Shown here in pieces: positions 7,717 to 17,204 of a DNA stretch of 64,000 nucleotides. A program made the position numbers and the translations under genes. Position 1 is the stretch's first letter; each line of letters starts with the position of its first letter. The DNA is from JAAYLC01 sp035654795 (GTDB lineage: Bacteria > Bacteroidota > Bacteroidia > Flavobacteriales > Flavobacteriaceae): the NCBI GenBank assembly GCA_035654795.1, contig DASRWC010000019.1, positions 1-64,000 of the forward strand, in the 5' to 3' direction. The notes below the pieces were generated by a model that did not search any database, had not been told where the DNA came from, and saw nothing but the letters and a program-made list of their open reading frames with translations.

Positions 7717-9084
7717 TTAATTTTTTTCAACGTAAGTTTTAACTTCATGCAAATCCAATCCGCCATAATTCCCGCTACTCATAAACAACAAGGTTGAATC
7801 TTTGAAATTTTGGGTGTACAAGTATGTCATTAAGTCGGCCGGATTGGTGAAGACAACAATATCTTCACGGTCAAAAGCCTCCTCAATTTGTTCTTGTTTT
7901 ATAGCTTCCAGTTGTTTGATCATCACTGCTTTTGGTGAATAAAAAACTATTGCTTTATCCGCTGCATCCAGCGTTCCGCGATATTCTTTTAAAAATCCCG
8001 GGCTTAGACTACTGTATGTATGAAGTTCCAGAACAGCTATCAATTTCCTATTCGGATATTGGGCTTTAACAGCTCTCGTGGTGGCATCAACTTTGCTCGG
8101 GGAATGGGCGTAATCCTTATAAGCCACGGAATTTGATGTTTCTGCAATTTTCTCTAATCGTTTTCCTGCTCCTTTAAAAGTAGAACTCGCTTCGTAAAAA
8201 TCATCGGCATCAATGCCCATTAACTGACAAACCCAGCGTGCACCTTCAAGATTATTTAAATTGTGTTTTCCGAAAATTTCCAAAGGCATATTTCCTTCCG
8301 GCGTTGCTAATAATGTTTTTCCATTTTCAATAATGTACTGCGGCGTTTGATAAGGATATTTTTTTATTGGATTTTCTGCAGCTGCCACAAGAGCTTTTAC
8401 TTCCGCGTCTTCTTCATTGTAAACAAGTGCACCGCCGTCAGTGATTTGGTTGATGAAAATTCGAAACTGATCTACATATTCATCAAAAGTGGGAAAAACA
8501 TTGACGTGGTCCCAGGCAATTCCGCTCAATAGAGCAATGTTGGGTTTGTATAAATGAAATTTAGGCCGACGATCGATAGGTGAAGAAAGATATTCATCGC
8601 CTTCGATAACCATAAAATCGGTATCGTCAGAAATTTGAACCATGGTATCAAAACCTTCTAATTGAGCACCAACCATATAATCTACATCTTTTCCATGATA
8701 GTTCATCACGTGCAGAATCATGGAAGTGATGGTAGTTTTTCCGTGAGAACCGCCAATTACTACCCTGGTTTTATTTTTGGACTGCTCATAAAGAAATTCC
8801 GGATAACTGTAGATTTTTAATCCGAGCTCTTTTGCTTTTAATAGTTCCGGATTGTCGGCTTTCGCATGCATTCCGAGTATCACGGCATCGATATCTGAAG
8901 TGATTTTTTCCTGATGCCAGCCTTCTGCTTCAGGAAGAATCCCTGCTCTTGCCAATCTACTTTTAGAGGGTTCAAAAATCTCGTCGTCACTTCCGGTAAT
9001 GGTATCTCCTTTTTTATGCAATGCCAGCGCAAGATTATGCATCGCACTTCCGCCAATGGCTATAAAATGAATTCTCATTTTCAT
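7717..9084 (-). CDS. mpl: UDP-N-acetylmuramate:L-Ala-gamma-D-Glu-meso-DAP ligase
   Basis: Recycles cell-wall tripeptide by joining it to UDP-MurNAc with ATP. The 455-residue protein has an N-terminal Rossmann segment (HFIAIGGSAMHNLA), the Mur-ligase ATP loop GGSHGKTTITS (111-121), the central motif FMVIEGDEY, and HTYSSLSP near the C-terminus. It resembles MurC, but the IAIGGSAMHNLA start and EGDEY box mark it as Mpl. It heads the run mpl-osmC-dehydratase on the minus strand. A -7-like TATCTTTA lies about 20 bases upstream of the ATG at 9084. Confidence 0.9.
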   Translation of the reverse strand: MKMRIHFIAIGGSAMHNLALALHKKGDTITGSDDEIFEPSKSRLARAGILPEAEGWHQEKITSDIDAVILGMHAKADNPELLKAKELGLKIYSYPEFLYEQSKNKTRVVIGGSHGKTTITSMILHVMNYHGKDVDYMVGAQLEGFDTMVQISDDTDFMVIEGDEYLSSPIDRRPKFHLYKPNIALLSGIAWDHVNVFPTFDEYVDQFRIFINQITDGGALVYNEEDAEVKALVAAAENPIKKYPYQTPQYIIENGKTLLATPEGNMPLEIFGKHNLNNLEGARWVCQLMGIDADDFYEASSTFKGAGKRLEKIAETSNSVAYKDYAHSPSKVDATTRAVKAQYPNRKLIAVLELHTYSSLSPGFLKEYRGTLDAADKAIVFYSPKAVMIKQLEAIKQEQIEEAFDREDIVVFTNPADLMTYLYTQNFKDSTLLFMSSGNYGGLDLHEVKTYVEKN

Positions 9085-9166
9085 TTATTTCAAAATTGAA
9101 GTGTAAAGATAGTCTAAAGCAGAAAAAAGAATAATCAAAGTAACAAAGGAAACACGCGATTCTGTT

Positions 9167-9886
9167 TCAAATATTGTTGCCTTCTGCGAATCCGGAACCA
9201 AACTTTCTTTCAGCTTCCTTGGAGACAGCGTCGGCTTTTTTGTTTTGATTCTGCCTTTTGTAATATTTCACAAGGGTACGGAAGGTATGAACAGATTGTC
9301 CTATATTATTTGCCTTCACATAAGCTTTTTCCGCTTCGGAATAATGGTGATAGAATTCTGCAATTTTACCCAATGCCAGATAACCGTCAACTTTTGAAAT
9401 TTTACTTAATTGTTTGGCAAAAAATCTTGCCTTTTCCTCTCCACCTCCTAGAATGAATGGAAGCTGCAAATTATATTCCACCAGAGCCCAATGGGCGTCA
9501 ATATGATTCGGATTTAAACGAATGGCCTCTTCAAATTCTTGGCGAATCCGGCTGTAATTCATTAAAGCATACCACCGATTGTCGGAAGCTTTCATTCCCA
9601 TGGCTCCTCCATATTTATAATGGTATTCCGCATTATCGGGAAAATTGTTTGATAAAGCACTGTATATTGAGATCGCAGTATCCCAATTTCCAAGATGCGC
9701 CTCAATATCTCCTAAATATTCCCGAGTCTTTAAGTGATTGGGTTCAAACTCTAGATGTTTTTGAAAAAGAATTCTTGCATCTTTATAATTTCCGGCTTCA
9801 AATTGTTTTTCTGCTTGATTGAAAAAACCTTGAGCAAGGCTTCCTAAATGGGAAAATAGAAGGACCAAGCAAAGGTAATTTGACAT
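9167..9886 (-). CDS. Secreted TPR-repeat protein
   Basis: The 239-residue protein has a short signal peptide (LCLVLLFSHLGSLAQ) and then tetratricopeptide repeats: AEKQFEAGNYKDARILFQKHL, LGDIEAHLGNWDTAISIYS and IRLNPNHIDAHWALVEY. TPRs bind protein partners; no catalytic motif is seen. It starts three bases after the stop of the DUF4136 lipoprotein gene, and both follow obgE, so a shared transcript is likely. Function unknown; a periplasmic scaffold role is inferred from the signal peptide. Confidence 0.7.
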   Translation of the reverse strand: MSNYLCLVLLFSHLGSLAQGFFNQAEKQFEAGNYKDARILFQKHLEFEPNHLKTREYLGDIEAHLGNWDTAISIYSALSNNFPDNAEYHYKYGGAMGMKASDNRWYALMNYSRIRQEFEEAIRLNPNHIDAHWALVEYNLQLPFILGGGEEKARFFAKQLSKISKVDGYLALGKIAEFYHHYSEAEKAYVKANNIGQSVHTFRTLVKYYKRQNQNKKADAVSKEAERKFGSGFAEGNNI

Positions 9887-9889
9887 ACT

Positions 9890-10375
9890 CTATTTTTTTG
9901 GCGGATAGTTTCTCAAAAGTTCGGCAATGAGTCTTTCGTAATATCTATGCAGTTGACTGTCAGTAATGCCATTCGTAATTCTTCCTGTAATCCTTCCTTG
10001 CCAGATCAGTTCATCTTTTTCTTTGTCAACAAAGTCCAAAACAAATTCTTGAACAGTAGCTCCGGTTTTATAATAATCGGCACCTAAATGATCAAAAGAT
10101 TCTTGAGATTCTATTACGTAAAAATTCACCAAAAAATCTGCGGCAGGATCTTGTTTAAAGTTTCGAGTTTGTAATAGAAGATCAAGAGTTTCCATAACTA
10201 TTTCGTCTTCAAACTCATCTAATCCTGATGAAATAGTTGGATAGAAATAGTAGGTTTGATAACGGGTGAAATCTGTTTTTTCATCAAACTTCACGTCCAC
10301 CAGAGGGGCACAAGAAGCAATAGTAAGGACAAGACCTAGCCAAATCAGAAGACGAATCATAGTTTTTATTTTCAT
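9890..10375 (-). CDS. DUF4136 lipoprotein
   Basis: The frame is open to a TTG at 10384, but the ATG at 10375 gives a standard lipoprotein signal (MIRLLIWLGLVLTIASC, lipobox ending at Cys). The mature part shows the DUF4136 pattern: VDVKFDEKTDFTRYQTYYFYP near the start, ADFLVNFYVI in the middle, then DELIWQGRITGRI and YYERLIAELLRNYPP at the end. DUF4136 proteins are small outer-envelope lipoproteins of unknown role. The pairing with a TPR secreted protein suggests the two work together. Confidence 0.8.
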   Translation of the reverse strand: MKIKTMIRLLIWLGLVLTIASCAPLVDVKFDEKTDFTRYQTYYFYPTISSGLDEFEDEIVMETLDLLLQTRNFKQDPAADFLVNFYVIESQESFDHLGADYYKTGATVQEFVLDFVDKEKDELIWQGRITGRITNGITDSQLHRYYERLIAELLRNYPPKK

Positions 10376-10439
10376 TCCTTCCAAATGAACAGAATTTTCA
10401 GTAAAAACAATTCTTGTTTAGAACAACTTTAATAAGATT

Positions 10440-11483
10440 TTATTCTTCTTCGGAAGGATCAAAGGGATAGAATTCTTCTTGCTTCGGATTGAGTAGTTCC
10501 CATAATTTATCCTTTAGTTCCATCAGCCCTTTTTGCGCTACGGCAGAAATAAAAAGATAGGCTACATCTTTAAAATCTTCGTCAAGATGAGCTTTCATTT
10601 CCGATTTTAGTTCCTCATCAAGCATATCCGATTTACTGATTGCCACGAGTCTGTCTTTATCCAGAAGTTGCGGATTGTATCGGCGCAGTTCGTCCACCAA
10701 AATATCATATTGCTCCTTAATATCAGGTGCATCGGCAGGGATTAGAAACAACAACACCGAGTTTCTTTCGATATGACGCAAAAATCTATGACCAATTCCT
10801 CGTCCTTCTGCCGCACCCTCAATAATTCCCGGAATATCCGCCATCACGAAAGTCTGGAAATCACGATAATTCACAATTCCCAAGTTTGGTTTGAGAGTTG
10901 TGAATTCATAGTCGGCAATCTTTGGTTTAGCTGCGGTGATAACGGAAAGCAAGGTTGATTTTCCGGCATTAGGGAACCCAACAAGTCCCACATCGGCTAA
11001 AATCTTTAGCTCAATAATAATATCTCGATCTACCCCTTCCTCTCCCGGCTGGGCATATCTGGGTGTCTGGTTTGTGGCACTCTTAAAGTGCATATTCCCC
11101 AATCCACCTCGACCGCCTTTTACAATAATTTGTTCCTGCCCGTCTTCGGTGAGTTCGAAAAGAATTTCCTCCGTTTCTTTATCTCGAATTACAGTGCCAA
11201 GAGGCACTTCAATATAAATATCGGCACCGTCTGCACCGGTACTTCCTTGTTTACCGCCGGGGTGACCATGTTCTGCACGAAAGTGTCTTTTAAATTTTAA
11301 GTGATACAGCGTCCACAGATTTCGGTTTGCTTTGATAATTACGTGACCCCCACGCCCTCCATCTCCACCATCAGGACCTCCTTTTGGCACATATTTTTCC
11401 CTACGTAAATGCTTGCTTCCCGCTCCTCCTTTTCCGGATGCGACATAAACTTTTACATAATCAACAAAATTCCCTTCAGTCAC
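10440..11483 (-). CDS. obgE: Obg-family ribosome-associated GTPase
   Basis: Essential GTPase that binds the 50S subunit late in assembly and links to stress signalling. The 347 residues show the glycine-rich Obg fold (GKGGAGSKHLRREK, GGPDGGDGGRGGHVI, repeated GG turns to about 155) and a G domain with G1 GFPNAGKST (169-177) and G3 DIPG (216-219). The variable C-terminal domain is reduced to an acidic tail ending SEEE. The start is a GTG: the product beginning MTEGNFVDYV matches flavobacterial Obg, and no nearby ATG would keep this conserved opening. It lies 35 bases after adk in the same direction. Confidence 0.94.
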   Translation of the reverse strand: MTEGNFVDYVKVYVASGKGGAGSKHLRREKYVPKGGPDGGDGGRGGHVIIKANRNLWTLYHLKFKRHFRAEHGHPGGKQGSTGADGADIYIEVPLGTVIRDKETEEILFELTEDGQEQIIVKGGRGGLGNMHFKSATNQTPRYAQPGEEGVDRDIIIELKILADVGLVGFPNAGKSTLLSVITAAKPKIADYEFTTLKPNLGIVNYRDFQTFVMADIPGIIEGAAEGRGIGHRFLRHIERNSVLLFLIPADAPDIKEQYDILVDELRRYNPQLLDKDRLVAISKSDMLDEELKSEMKAHLDEDFKDVAYLFISAVAQKGLMELKDKLWELLNPKQEEFYPFDPSEEE

Positions 11484-11518
11484 AGTTTCAAAATTTCTTC
11501 TTAAGCTTAGAAATGGTT

Positions 11519-12091
11519 TTATAATTGGTCTATTACCGCGCTCAAGCGCTCTGTAATTTCTTCAATACTACCCACACCTTCTACGCCGTAATATTTGTTT
11601 TTCTTTTGGTAATAATCCTTTAAAACCGCGGTTTCATTATAGTAAACTTTGATTCTGTTTCGGATGATGTTTTCATCGGCATCATCAGTTCTACCGCTTG
11701 TTTTGCCTCGATTCAGTAACCTCTCTACCAAAACCTCATCATCAACTTCCAGCGCGATCATGGCATCAATCCCTGAATCTTTATCGTCCATTAAATGTCC
11801 TAAAGCATCTGCTTGAGCTTCTGTGCGTGGAAATCCGTCGAAAATAAAACCGTTTGCATCCGGATTTTTATCCACTTCTGCGCTAAGCATATCAATGGTT
11901 ATTTCATCGGGAACCAATTTACCTTTATCCATAAAAGATTTGGCTAATTTTCCAAGTTCTGTTTGATTCTTGATATTGTATCGGAAAACATCACCGGTTG
12001 AAATGTGGACAAGATTGTATTTTTGTTTTAGAATATCAGCTTGCGTGCCCTTTCCGGCACCCGGAGGCCCGAATAGAATAATATTGGTCAT
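11519..12091 (-). CDS. adk: Adenylate kinase
   Basis: Interconverts ATP, AMP and ADP. The P loop GPPGAGKGTQ occupies residues 8-17, followed by the AMP-binding ISTGDVFRYNI, the FIFDGFPRTEAQ motif and LLNRGKTSGRTDD of the lid. At 190 residues this is the short-lid form with no zinc finger, normal for Bacteroidota. It is immediately upstream of obgE, a frequent flavobacterial arrangement. The gene beyond it is a decayed regulator on the same strand. Confidence 0.95.
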   Translation of the reverse strand: MTNIILFGPPGAGKGTQADILKQKYNLVHISTGDVFRYNIKNQTELGKLAKSFMDKGKLVPDEITIDMLSAEVDKNPDANGFIFDGFPRTEAQADALGHLMDDKDSGIDAMIALEVDDEVLVERLLNRGKTSGRTDDADENIIRNRIKVYYNETAVLKDYYQKKNKYYGVEGVGSIEEITERLSAVIDQL

Positions 12092-12205
12092 TGAATCAGA
12101 AATGAATTAAAAAAAAAATGAAGCTGTAAAAGTACTAAAATTTTAAGGAGTGAAGACCGGAAAAAAGACTCCATTTCTGATAAAACCTTCGTTTTACAAA
12201 AAATG

Positions 12206-12682
12206 CTATACGTCCCTTTGTTTTTCAATTTCTTCTTTAATAAAGGCAGACGGAATTCTTCCCATCTCTTCTTTAAATGCCTTAGTGAAACTGCTTTGAG
12301 AAACAAAACCACTTACTTCAGCCAAATAACTTACTTTGTAAGTCAGGTATTGTGGATCTGCCTGTATCTTATAGACGATATGAGGAATTCTTAAACTATT
12401 AATATAGGAGTTGAAAGTTTTGTTCTTTTCTGAATTTATAATAGTAGAGAGATAACGTGTATTGGTATCTAAAATTTTAGCCAATTTGCCGATGCGCATA
12501 TTCTTATCCAAAAACAATGTTGATTTTTCGAAGTCTTGACTAATTTGAATTGCCTTTTGAGGGTTTGAATAAACAAGAGAATTTGCTTCCTGAAGAAGTC
12601 CGGAGTTTTCAGACTACTGGGCCAGTGTCACGGAAGAAACCATCCACAGAAGAATGAAAAGAAGATATTCACAAGTCTTCAT
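12206..12682 (-). pseudogene. Remnant of a TPR/AraC-type transcriptional regulator (internal deletion plus nonsense codon)
   Basis: From the ATG at 12682 the frame encodes a clear signal peptide (LLFILLWMVSSVTLAQ), then an in-frame TAG (12616-12614). The same frame continues with a TPR-like start (LLQEANSLVYSNPQKAIQIS) and then directly enters the C-terminal AraC-type DNA-binding domain: FLDKNMRIGKLAKILDTNTR, YLSTIINSEKNKTF, then VSYLAEVSGFVSQSSFTKAFKEEMG. Intact flavobacterial relatives (signal peptide, TPRs, membrane helix, AraC HTH) have 450-600 residues. About 350 residues covering most TPRs and the membrane helix are missing in frame. The 103-residue ORF from 12517 would make an isolated HTH domain, but its conserved helix starts just after, so expression is doubtful. 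Confidence 0.75.
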
Positions 12683-12730
12683 ATCTTTTGCTTATCAAGA
12701 TTAAAGATACTATTTGCACGCCGGAAAGTC

Positions 12731-13060
12731 TCAAGAATCCATCAACTTATACAACCTCTCAATGGCCTCCTTCACTTCATCTATTCCCATATTTTGACTT
12801 TTTCGTATGTACTCTTTACCTTCAAAATAGACCAATAAGGTAGGCGCGGTGTAAACACCAAAAACAGAAGTCAGCTCCGGTTGATCATTCAGATTTATGG
12901 TCTGAAATTCCATTTTTGGAAAATGGATTTCGATCATCTCCCTGATTTTCGGTTTCAATGTGGTACAAACACTGCAATTTTCTGTAGAAAAAAAGAATAC
13001 CACCATTTGCCTGTCCTTAAGCATTTCTGAAAAACCTTGAAATCCGTCTATTTTGTCCAT
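12731..13060 (-). CDS. Thioredoxin-like protein with CSVC active site
   Basis: Small thioredoxin-fold protein (109 residues from ATG 13060) with MVVFFFSTENCSVCTTLKPK: the active-site pair is Cys-Ser-Val-Cys rather than CGPC, followed by the cis-Pro strand YTAPTLLVYFEGKE. It likely handles disulfides in the cytosol, as there is no signal peptide. The frame is open to a GTG at 13075, but the -7 box TATTTTTG (13082-13075) ends on that very G, so translation must start at the downstream ATG. It is monocistronic and divergent from purK. Confidence 0.8.
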   Translation of the reverse strand: MDKIDGFQGFSEMLKDRQMVVFFFSTENCSVCTTLKPKIREMIEIHFPKMEFQTINLNDQPELTSVFGVYTAPTLLVYFEGKEYIRKSQNMGIDEVKEAIERLYKLMDS

Positions 13061-13074
13061 AACTCTGAAATTCA

Positions 13075-13082
13075 CAAAAATA
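13075..13082 (-). promoter_or_regulatory. -7 element TATTTTTG of the thioredoxin-like gene
   Basis: Exact TAnnTTTG match on the minus strand, 14 bases upstream of the ATG at 13060. It decides the start: the alternative GTG overlaps the box. Confidence 0.5.
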
Positions 13083-13274
13083 AGTTACTACGATTAAAAT
13101 TTTATATGTTTCAAAAAAGTTATTCTATCTCTTTTCACTTCCGATCTCAGTGCCGGATTAATTTCATGACAGAATTTATAGTTCCAAAAAATTTTAGACA
13201 TTTCTATATCCCGTCTATTGATGTCACAGATACTCTCCCCTATTCTCTATCTTTGTGCATCAAAAATTAATATT

Positions 13275-14435
13275 ATGATGAACCATTTTTCTTCTTCATT
13301 CAAACTCGGAATCCTGGGCGGCGGGCAACTGGGAAAAATGATGCTTTATGAAACCCGTAAATGGGATATCCATACCCACGTTTTAGACCCATCTACAGAG
13401 GCGCCGTCTCGCATGGCCTGTAATTATTTTGAACAAGGAGATTTAATGGATTTTGAAACTGTGTATAATTTCGGGAAAAATGTTGACGTTCTAACTTTTG
13501 AGATAGAAAGTGTAAACATACAAGCCTTAGAGAAGTTGGAAAATGAAGGAGTTAAAGTATTTCCCGGTGCCAAAACTCTAAGAAAAATTCAAGATAAAGG
13601 CATTCAAAAACAATTTTACGTTGACCACCACATTCCCACCTCACCTTTTAAACGCTATGAGGATAAAGATGCCTTGAATGACGCGGTATTTCATAAAAAA
13701 CTTCACCTTCCTGTTGTGTGGAAAAGTTGCACGGGAGGATATGACGGACGTGGAGTGGCTATAATTCGTCGTGAAGAAGATATCATTCCTCTGCCGGACA
13801 CTCCATGTATCATTGAACAATTCATTCCGTTTAAAAATGAGTTGGCCGTAATTGTTGCCCGTAATCCGAGCGGAGAGGTGAAAACATACCCGGTTGTAGA
13901 AATGGAATTTCATCCGGAAGCAAATCAGGTGGAATATGTTATTTGTCCCGCACGTATAGATGATACTGTAGCAAACAAAGCCAGAGAAGTTGCTCGGAAA
14001 GTTTCAGAGAGCTTTGAACATGTTGGGCTTCTGGCTGTTGAAATGTTTCAAACAGAAAATGATGAAATTATCGTGAATGAAGTTGCACCGAGACCGCACA
14101 ACAGTGGTCATTACAGCATTGAAGCTTCTTATACCAATCAATTTGAACAACATCTACGCGCCATTCTTAATCTACCACTAGGGAACACAGACAGTAAGGT
14201 CAGCGGAATTATGGTGAATCTGGTTGGTGAAGAAGGATATCAAGGTCCTGTGAAATATGAAAACATAGAAAAAATCTTAGGAATGCCCGGGGTGACGCCT
14301 CATATTTACGGCAAAAAAGAAACTCGTCCTTTTCGAAAAATGGGACACGTTACCATTGTAAACAAAAATCCCGATGAAGCACGACGTATAGCCGAAAAAG
14401 TAAAAAAGGAAATAAGAGTTATAAGTGACAATTAA
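13275..14435 (+). CDS. purK: 5-(carboxyamino)imidazole ribonucleotide synthase
   Basis: Carboxylates AIR with ATP and bicarbonate to N5-CAIR in purine synthesis. The ATP-grasp protein begins KLGILGGGQLGKMM and carries VVWKSCTGGYDGRGVAI, IIEQFIPFKNELAVIVARN and NEVAPRPHNSGHYSIEA, all signature stretches. ATG 13275 gives 386 residues. The open frame reaches back to a TTG at 13218, but the -7 box TATCTTTG (13248-13255) lies in between, so the later start is right. purE follows 21 bases on, making the usual purK-purE pair. Confidence 0.95.
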   Translation: MMNHFSSSFKLGILGGGQLGKMMLYETRKWDIHTHVLDPSTEAPSRMACNYFEQGDLMDFETVYNFGKNVDVLTFEIESVNIQALEKLENEGVKVFPGAKTLRKIQDKGIQKQFYVDHHIPTSPFKRYEDKDALNDAVFHKKLHLPVVWKSCTGGYDGRGVAIIRREEDIIPLPDTPCIIEQFIPFKNELAVIVARNPSGEVKTYPVVEMEFHPEANQVEYVICPARIDDTVANKAREVARKVSESFEHVGLLAVEMFQTENDEIIVNEVAPRPHNSGHYSIEASYTNQFEQHLRAILNLPLGNTDSKVSGIMVNLVGEEGYQGPVKYENIEKILGMPGVTPHIYGKKETRPFRKMGHVTIVNKNPDEARRIAEKVKKEIRVISDN

Positions 14436-14456
14436 GACACCCAAACAAAAATAGAA

Positions 14457-14954
14457 ATGAAAAAAGTAGGAATAATTATGGGTAGTACTAGCGATTTACC
14501 CATTATGCAAGAAGCAATTGATGTATTAAATGAATTGGGAATTCCATGGGAAGTGGACATTGTTTCCGCACATCGCACTCCTGAAAAAATGTTTGATTAT
14601 GGAAAAAATGCTCATTATCGTGACATTGCCGTAATTATTGCAGGTGCCGGTGGAGCTGCACATCTTCCGGGAATGATTGCTTCCCTTTCTCCACTTCCGG
14701 TTATTGGTGTCCCTGTAAAATCCAGAAATTCAATTGACGGCTGGGACAGTGTGCTTTCCATACTTCAGATGCCGGCAGGTGTTCCTGTAGCAACGGTTGC
14801 CCTGGATGGTGCAAAAAATGCAGGAATATTGGCTGCTCAAATTATGAGTACATCAAATGAGGATATCCTAGAAAAAATCATCGATTACAAGCAAAATCTA
14901 AAAGCCAAAGTTGAAGAAGGCGCAAAAAATGTTCAGCATGAACTTAAAAAATAA
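14457..14954 (+). CDS. purE: N5-carboxyaminoimidazole ribonucleotide mutase
   Basis: Converts N5-CAIR to CAIR, the step after PurK. The 165 residues contain GSTSDLPIMQEA near the N-terminus, SAHRTPEKM with the catalytic His, and AGAGGAAHLPGMIAS for substrate phosphate binding. This is class I PurE, consistent with the presence of PurK. Its last codons overlap the start of the M3 peptidase gene, so translation is coupled. Confidence 0.95.
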   Translation: MKKVGIIMGSTSDLPIMQEAIDVLNELGIPWEVDIVSAHRTPEKMFDYGKNAHYRDIAVIIAGAGGAAHLPGMIASLSPLPVIGVPVKSRNSIDGWDSVLSILQMPAGVPVATVALDGAKNAGILAAQIMSTSNEDILEKIIDYKQNLKAKVEEGAKNVQHELKK

Positions 14955-16965
14955 TCCACTTTTAGTAAAGTTTGATACCGCTCCTTTTGGAGCGATAAAA
15001 AACGAACATTTTCTTCCGGCAATTACTATGCTCATTGAGGAAACCCGGGAGGAAATTGATAGCATTGCCAATAATCCCGATCTCCCCACTTTTGAAAACA
15101 CAATTGAAGCTCTGGAGTTTTCAGGAGAACAACTTGATCGTGTCACTTCCATTTTTTTCAATTTAAACAGCGCTGAGACCAATCCCGAAATTCAAAAAAT
15201 TGCACAAGAAGTATCACCCTTACTAACAGAATTGAGAAATGATATACTTCTTAATGAATCGCTTTTTGAAAGGGTGAAATCTGTTTATGAAAACAAATCC
15301 GGTCTGCCCCTCACCTCCGAGCAGAAGATGTTGCTGAACAGAAAGTACAAATCATTTTCAAGAAATGGAGCAAATCTTACAGAAGATCAAAAACGAGAAC
15401 TTCGGAAAATAGATACGGAACTCTCCAAGTTAAGCCTTTCATTTGGAGAAAATGTTTTGGCAGAAACGAATAGGTTTGAGTTACAAATCACCGATGAATC
15501 TGAACTGAATGGACTTCCGGAAGGTGTTATTGAAGCGGCAAAGTTATTAGCGGAAGAACGTGAAAAAGAAGGATGGATTTTCACCTTGGATTATCCCAGC
15601 TACCTTCCGTTTATGACCTATGCAGACAATCGAGATCTTCGAAAAAAGATGGCTATAGCCTTCGGAGCCAAAGGATTCCAACAAGACGAGCTGGACAATC
15701 AGAAAATCGTTTTAAAAATTGTACAGCTTCGCCACAAGCGAGCAAATTTACTGGGATATCAGTCTCACGCTCACTTCGTTTTAGAAGAACGCATGGCTAA
15801 AACTCCGGCTACCGTTCTAGATTTTCTAAATGATTTGTTGGAAAAAGCTAAACCTGCTGCTTTAGAAGAATTTAAAGAGTTAACTGCTTTTGCAAAAAAA
15901 TTAGATAACATTGATCGTCTGGAGAAATGGGATAGTGCCTATTATTCAGAAAAATTGAAACAAGAACGATTTGATCTGGATGATGAAAAATTAAAACCGT
16001 ACTTTGAGTTAAGAAATGTTGTTAACGGTGTTTTTCAAGTTTCAAAAAAACTTTTCGGATTGAATTTCAAGGAAATCGAGACGATAGAAAAATATCATCC
16101 TGACGTTCGAACGTATGAAGTAACCGACGAAAAAGGAGATTTTAAAGCATTTTTATATGCTGATTTTCATCCGAGGGCGGGAAAAAGAAATGGTGCATGG
16201 ATGACATCCTACAAGAATCAACAAAAGAAGAATGGCAAAAATGAAAGACCTCACATCTCGATAGTTTGCAATTTCACGAAACCGACTGCTACTAAACCTT
16301 CGTTGCTCACCTTTAATGAAGTGACCACTCTTTTTCACGAATTTGGTCACGCGCTTCACGGCATGCTGGCAAATACTACATATCCTAGTTTATCAGGAAC
16401 CGGAGTGTATTGGGATTTTGTAGAGCTTCCAAGTCAGATTCTTGAAAACTGGTGTTATGAGGAAGAGGCGCTCAGGCTTTTCGCAAGACATTTCCAAACA
16501 GATGAATTAATTCCTATGGAATACGTAGAAAAAATCAGAGAGAGCTCCAATTTCCAAGAAGGAATGGCTACGATTCGACAATTGAGTTTCGGGTTTTTAG
16601 ATATGGCGTGGCACCATACAGATCCGTCTGATATCTCAGATGTAAAAGCTTATGAGCTGGCAGCTTTTCGGGAAACACAACTATATCCTGACGTTGCCAA
16701 TAACTGTATGAGTACGTCTTTTTCTCATATTTTTCAAGGCGGCTATTCCTCAGGATATTACAGCTATAAATGGGCTGAGGTTCTAGATGCCGATGCCTTT
16801 GAACTCTTTAAAGAAAAAGGTGTCTTCAATAAAGAAGTTGCTGAAAATTTCAAGGAAAATATTCTTTCAAAAGGAGGAACAGAAGAACCTATGGTACTCT
16901 TTGAACGATTCCGAGGACATCGACCGGACAACACAGCACTTTTAAAGCGAGCCGGATTGATTTAA
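14938..16965 (+). CDS. M3-family zinc oligopeptidase (dipeptidyl carboxypeptidase / oligopeptidase A type)
   Basis: Cytosolic or periplasmic zinc endopeptidase that trims short peptides. The zinc site HEFGH is at residues 467-471 (TTLFHEFGHALHGM), with downstream SGTGVYWDFVELPSQILENW typical of the family and FRGHRPDNTALLKRAGL at the end. At 675 residues it is full length. No signal peptide is seen, so a cytosolic role is likely. The start chosen is ATG 14938 (MNLKNNPLLV), which overlaps purE by 17 bases; the open frame reaches a TTG at 14911. Family is firm; Dcp versus PrlC cannot be told by eye. Confidence 0.9.
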   Translation: MNLKNNPLLVKFDTAPFGAIKNEHFLPAITMLIEETREEIDSIANNPDLPTFENTIEALEFSGEQLDRVTSIFFNLNSAETNPEIQKIAQEVSPLLTELRNDILLNESLFERVKSVYENKSGLPLTSEQKMLLNRKYKSFSRNGANLTEDQKRELRKIDTELSKLSLSFGENVLAETNRFELQITDESELNGLPEGVIEAAKLLAEEREKEGWIFTLDYPSYLPFMTYADNRDLRKKMAIAFGAKGFQQDELDNQKIVLKIVQLRHKRANLLGYQSHAHFVLEERMAKTPATVLDFLNDLLEKAKPAALEEFKELTAFAKKLDNIDRLEKWDSAYYSEKLKQERFDLDDEKLKPYFELRNVVNGVFQVSKKLFGLNFKEIETIEKYHPDVRTYEVTDEKGDFKAFLYADFHPRAGKRNGAWMTSYKNQQKKNGKNERPHISIVCNFTKPTATKPSLLTFNEVTTLFHEFGHALHGMLANTTYPSLSGTGVYWDFVELPSQILENWCYEEEALRLFARHFQTDELIPMEYVEKIRESSNFQEGMATIRQLSFGFLDMAWHHTDPSDISDVKAYELAAFRETQLYPDVANNCMSTSFSHIFQGGYSSGYYSYKWAEVLDADAFELFKEKGVFNKEVAENFKENILSKGGTEEPMVLFERFRGHRPDNTALLKRAGLI

Positions 16966-16990
16966 AAAGTGCTCCCAAAAAACGATAACG

Positions 16991-17021
16991 AAAGCCGTTT
17001 TATTTTTCTAAAAACGGCTTT
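16991..17021 (+). terminator. Terminator after purK-purE-M3 operon
   Basis: Stem AAAGCCGTTTT (16991-17001) with AAAACGGCTTT (17011-17021), followed by CCTTTTATCTTTTA. Loop of nine bases. Confidence 0.75.
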
Positions 17022-17204
17022 CCTTTTATCTTTTATTTTTTCTTTCTTCGAATCTGGAAAGTTCCGAAAGCACTATATTTTTATGACTTCAAATCTTGCT
17101 GCTTTTGGTATCTCAAATTGGAAGTCATTCAAAGATGATCCGGTTTATTTGATTTTTTTGAAACCTAAAGTGCTAATTATCAAAGTCCTTTCTTTCTAAA
17201 AATA

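Noticed and set aside
16969..17199. 76-residue open frame after the M3 peptidase
   Set aside because: It begins four bases after the peptidase stop and runs straight through a strong terminator; composition is non-protein-like (Phe/Lys-rich from AT bias).
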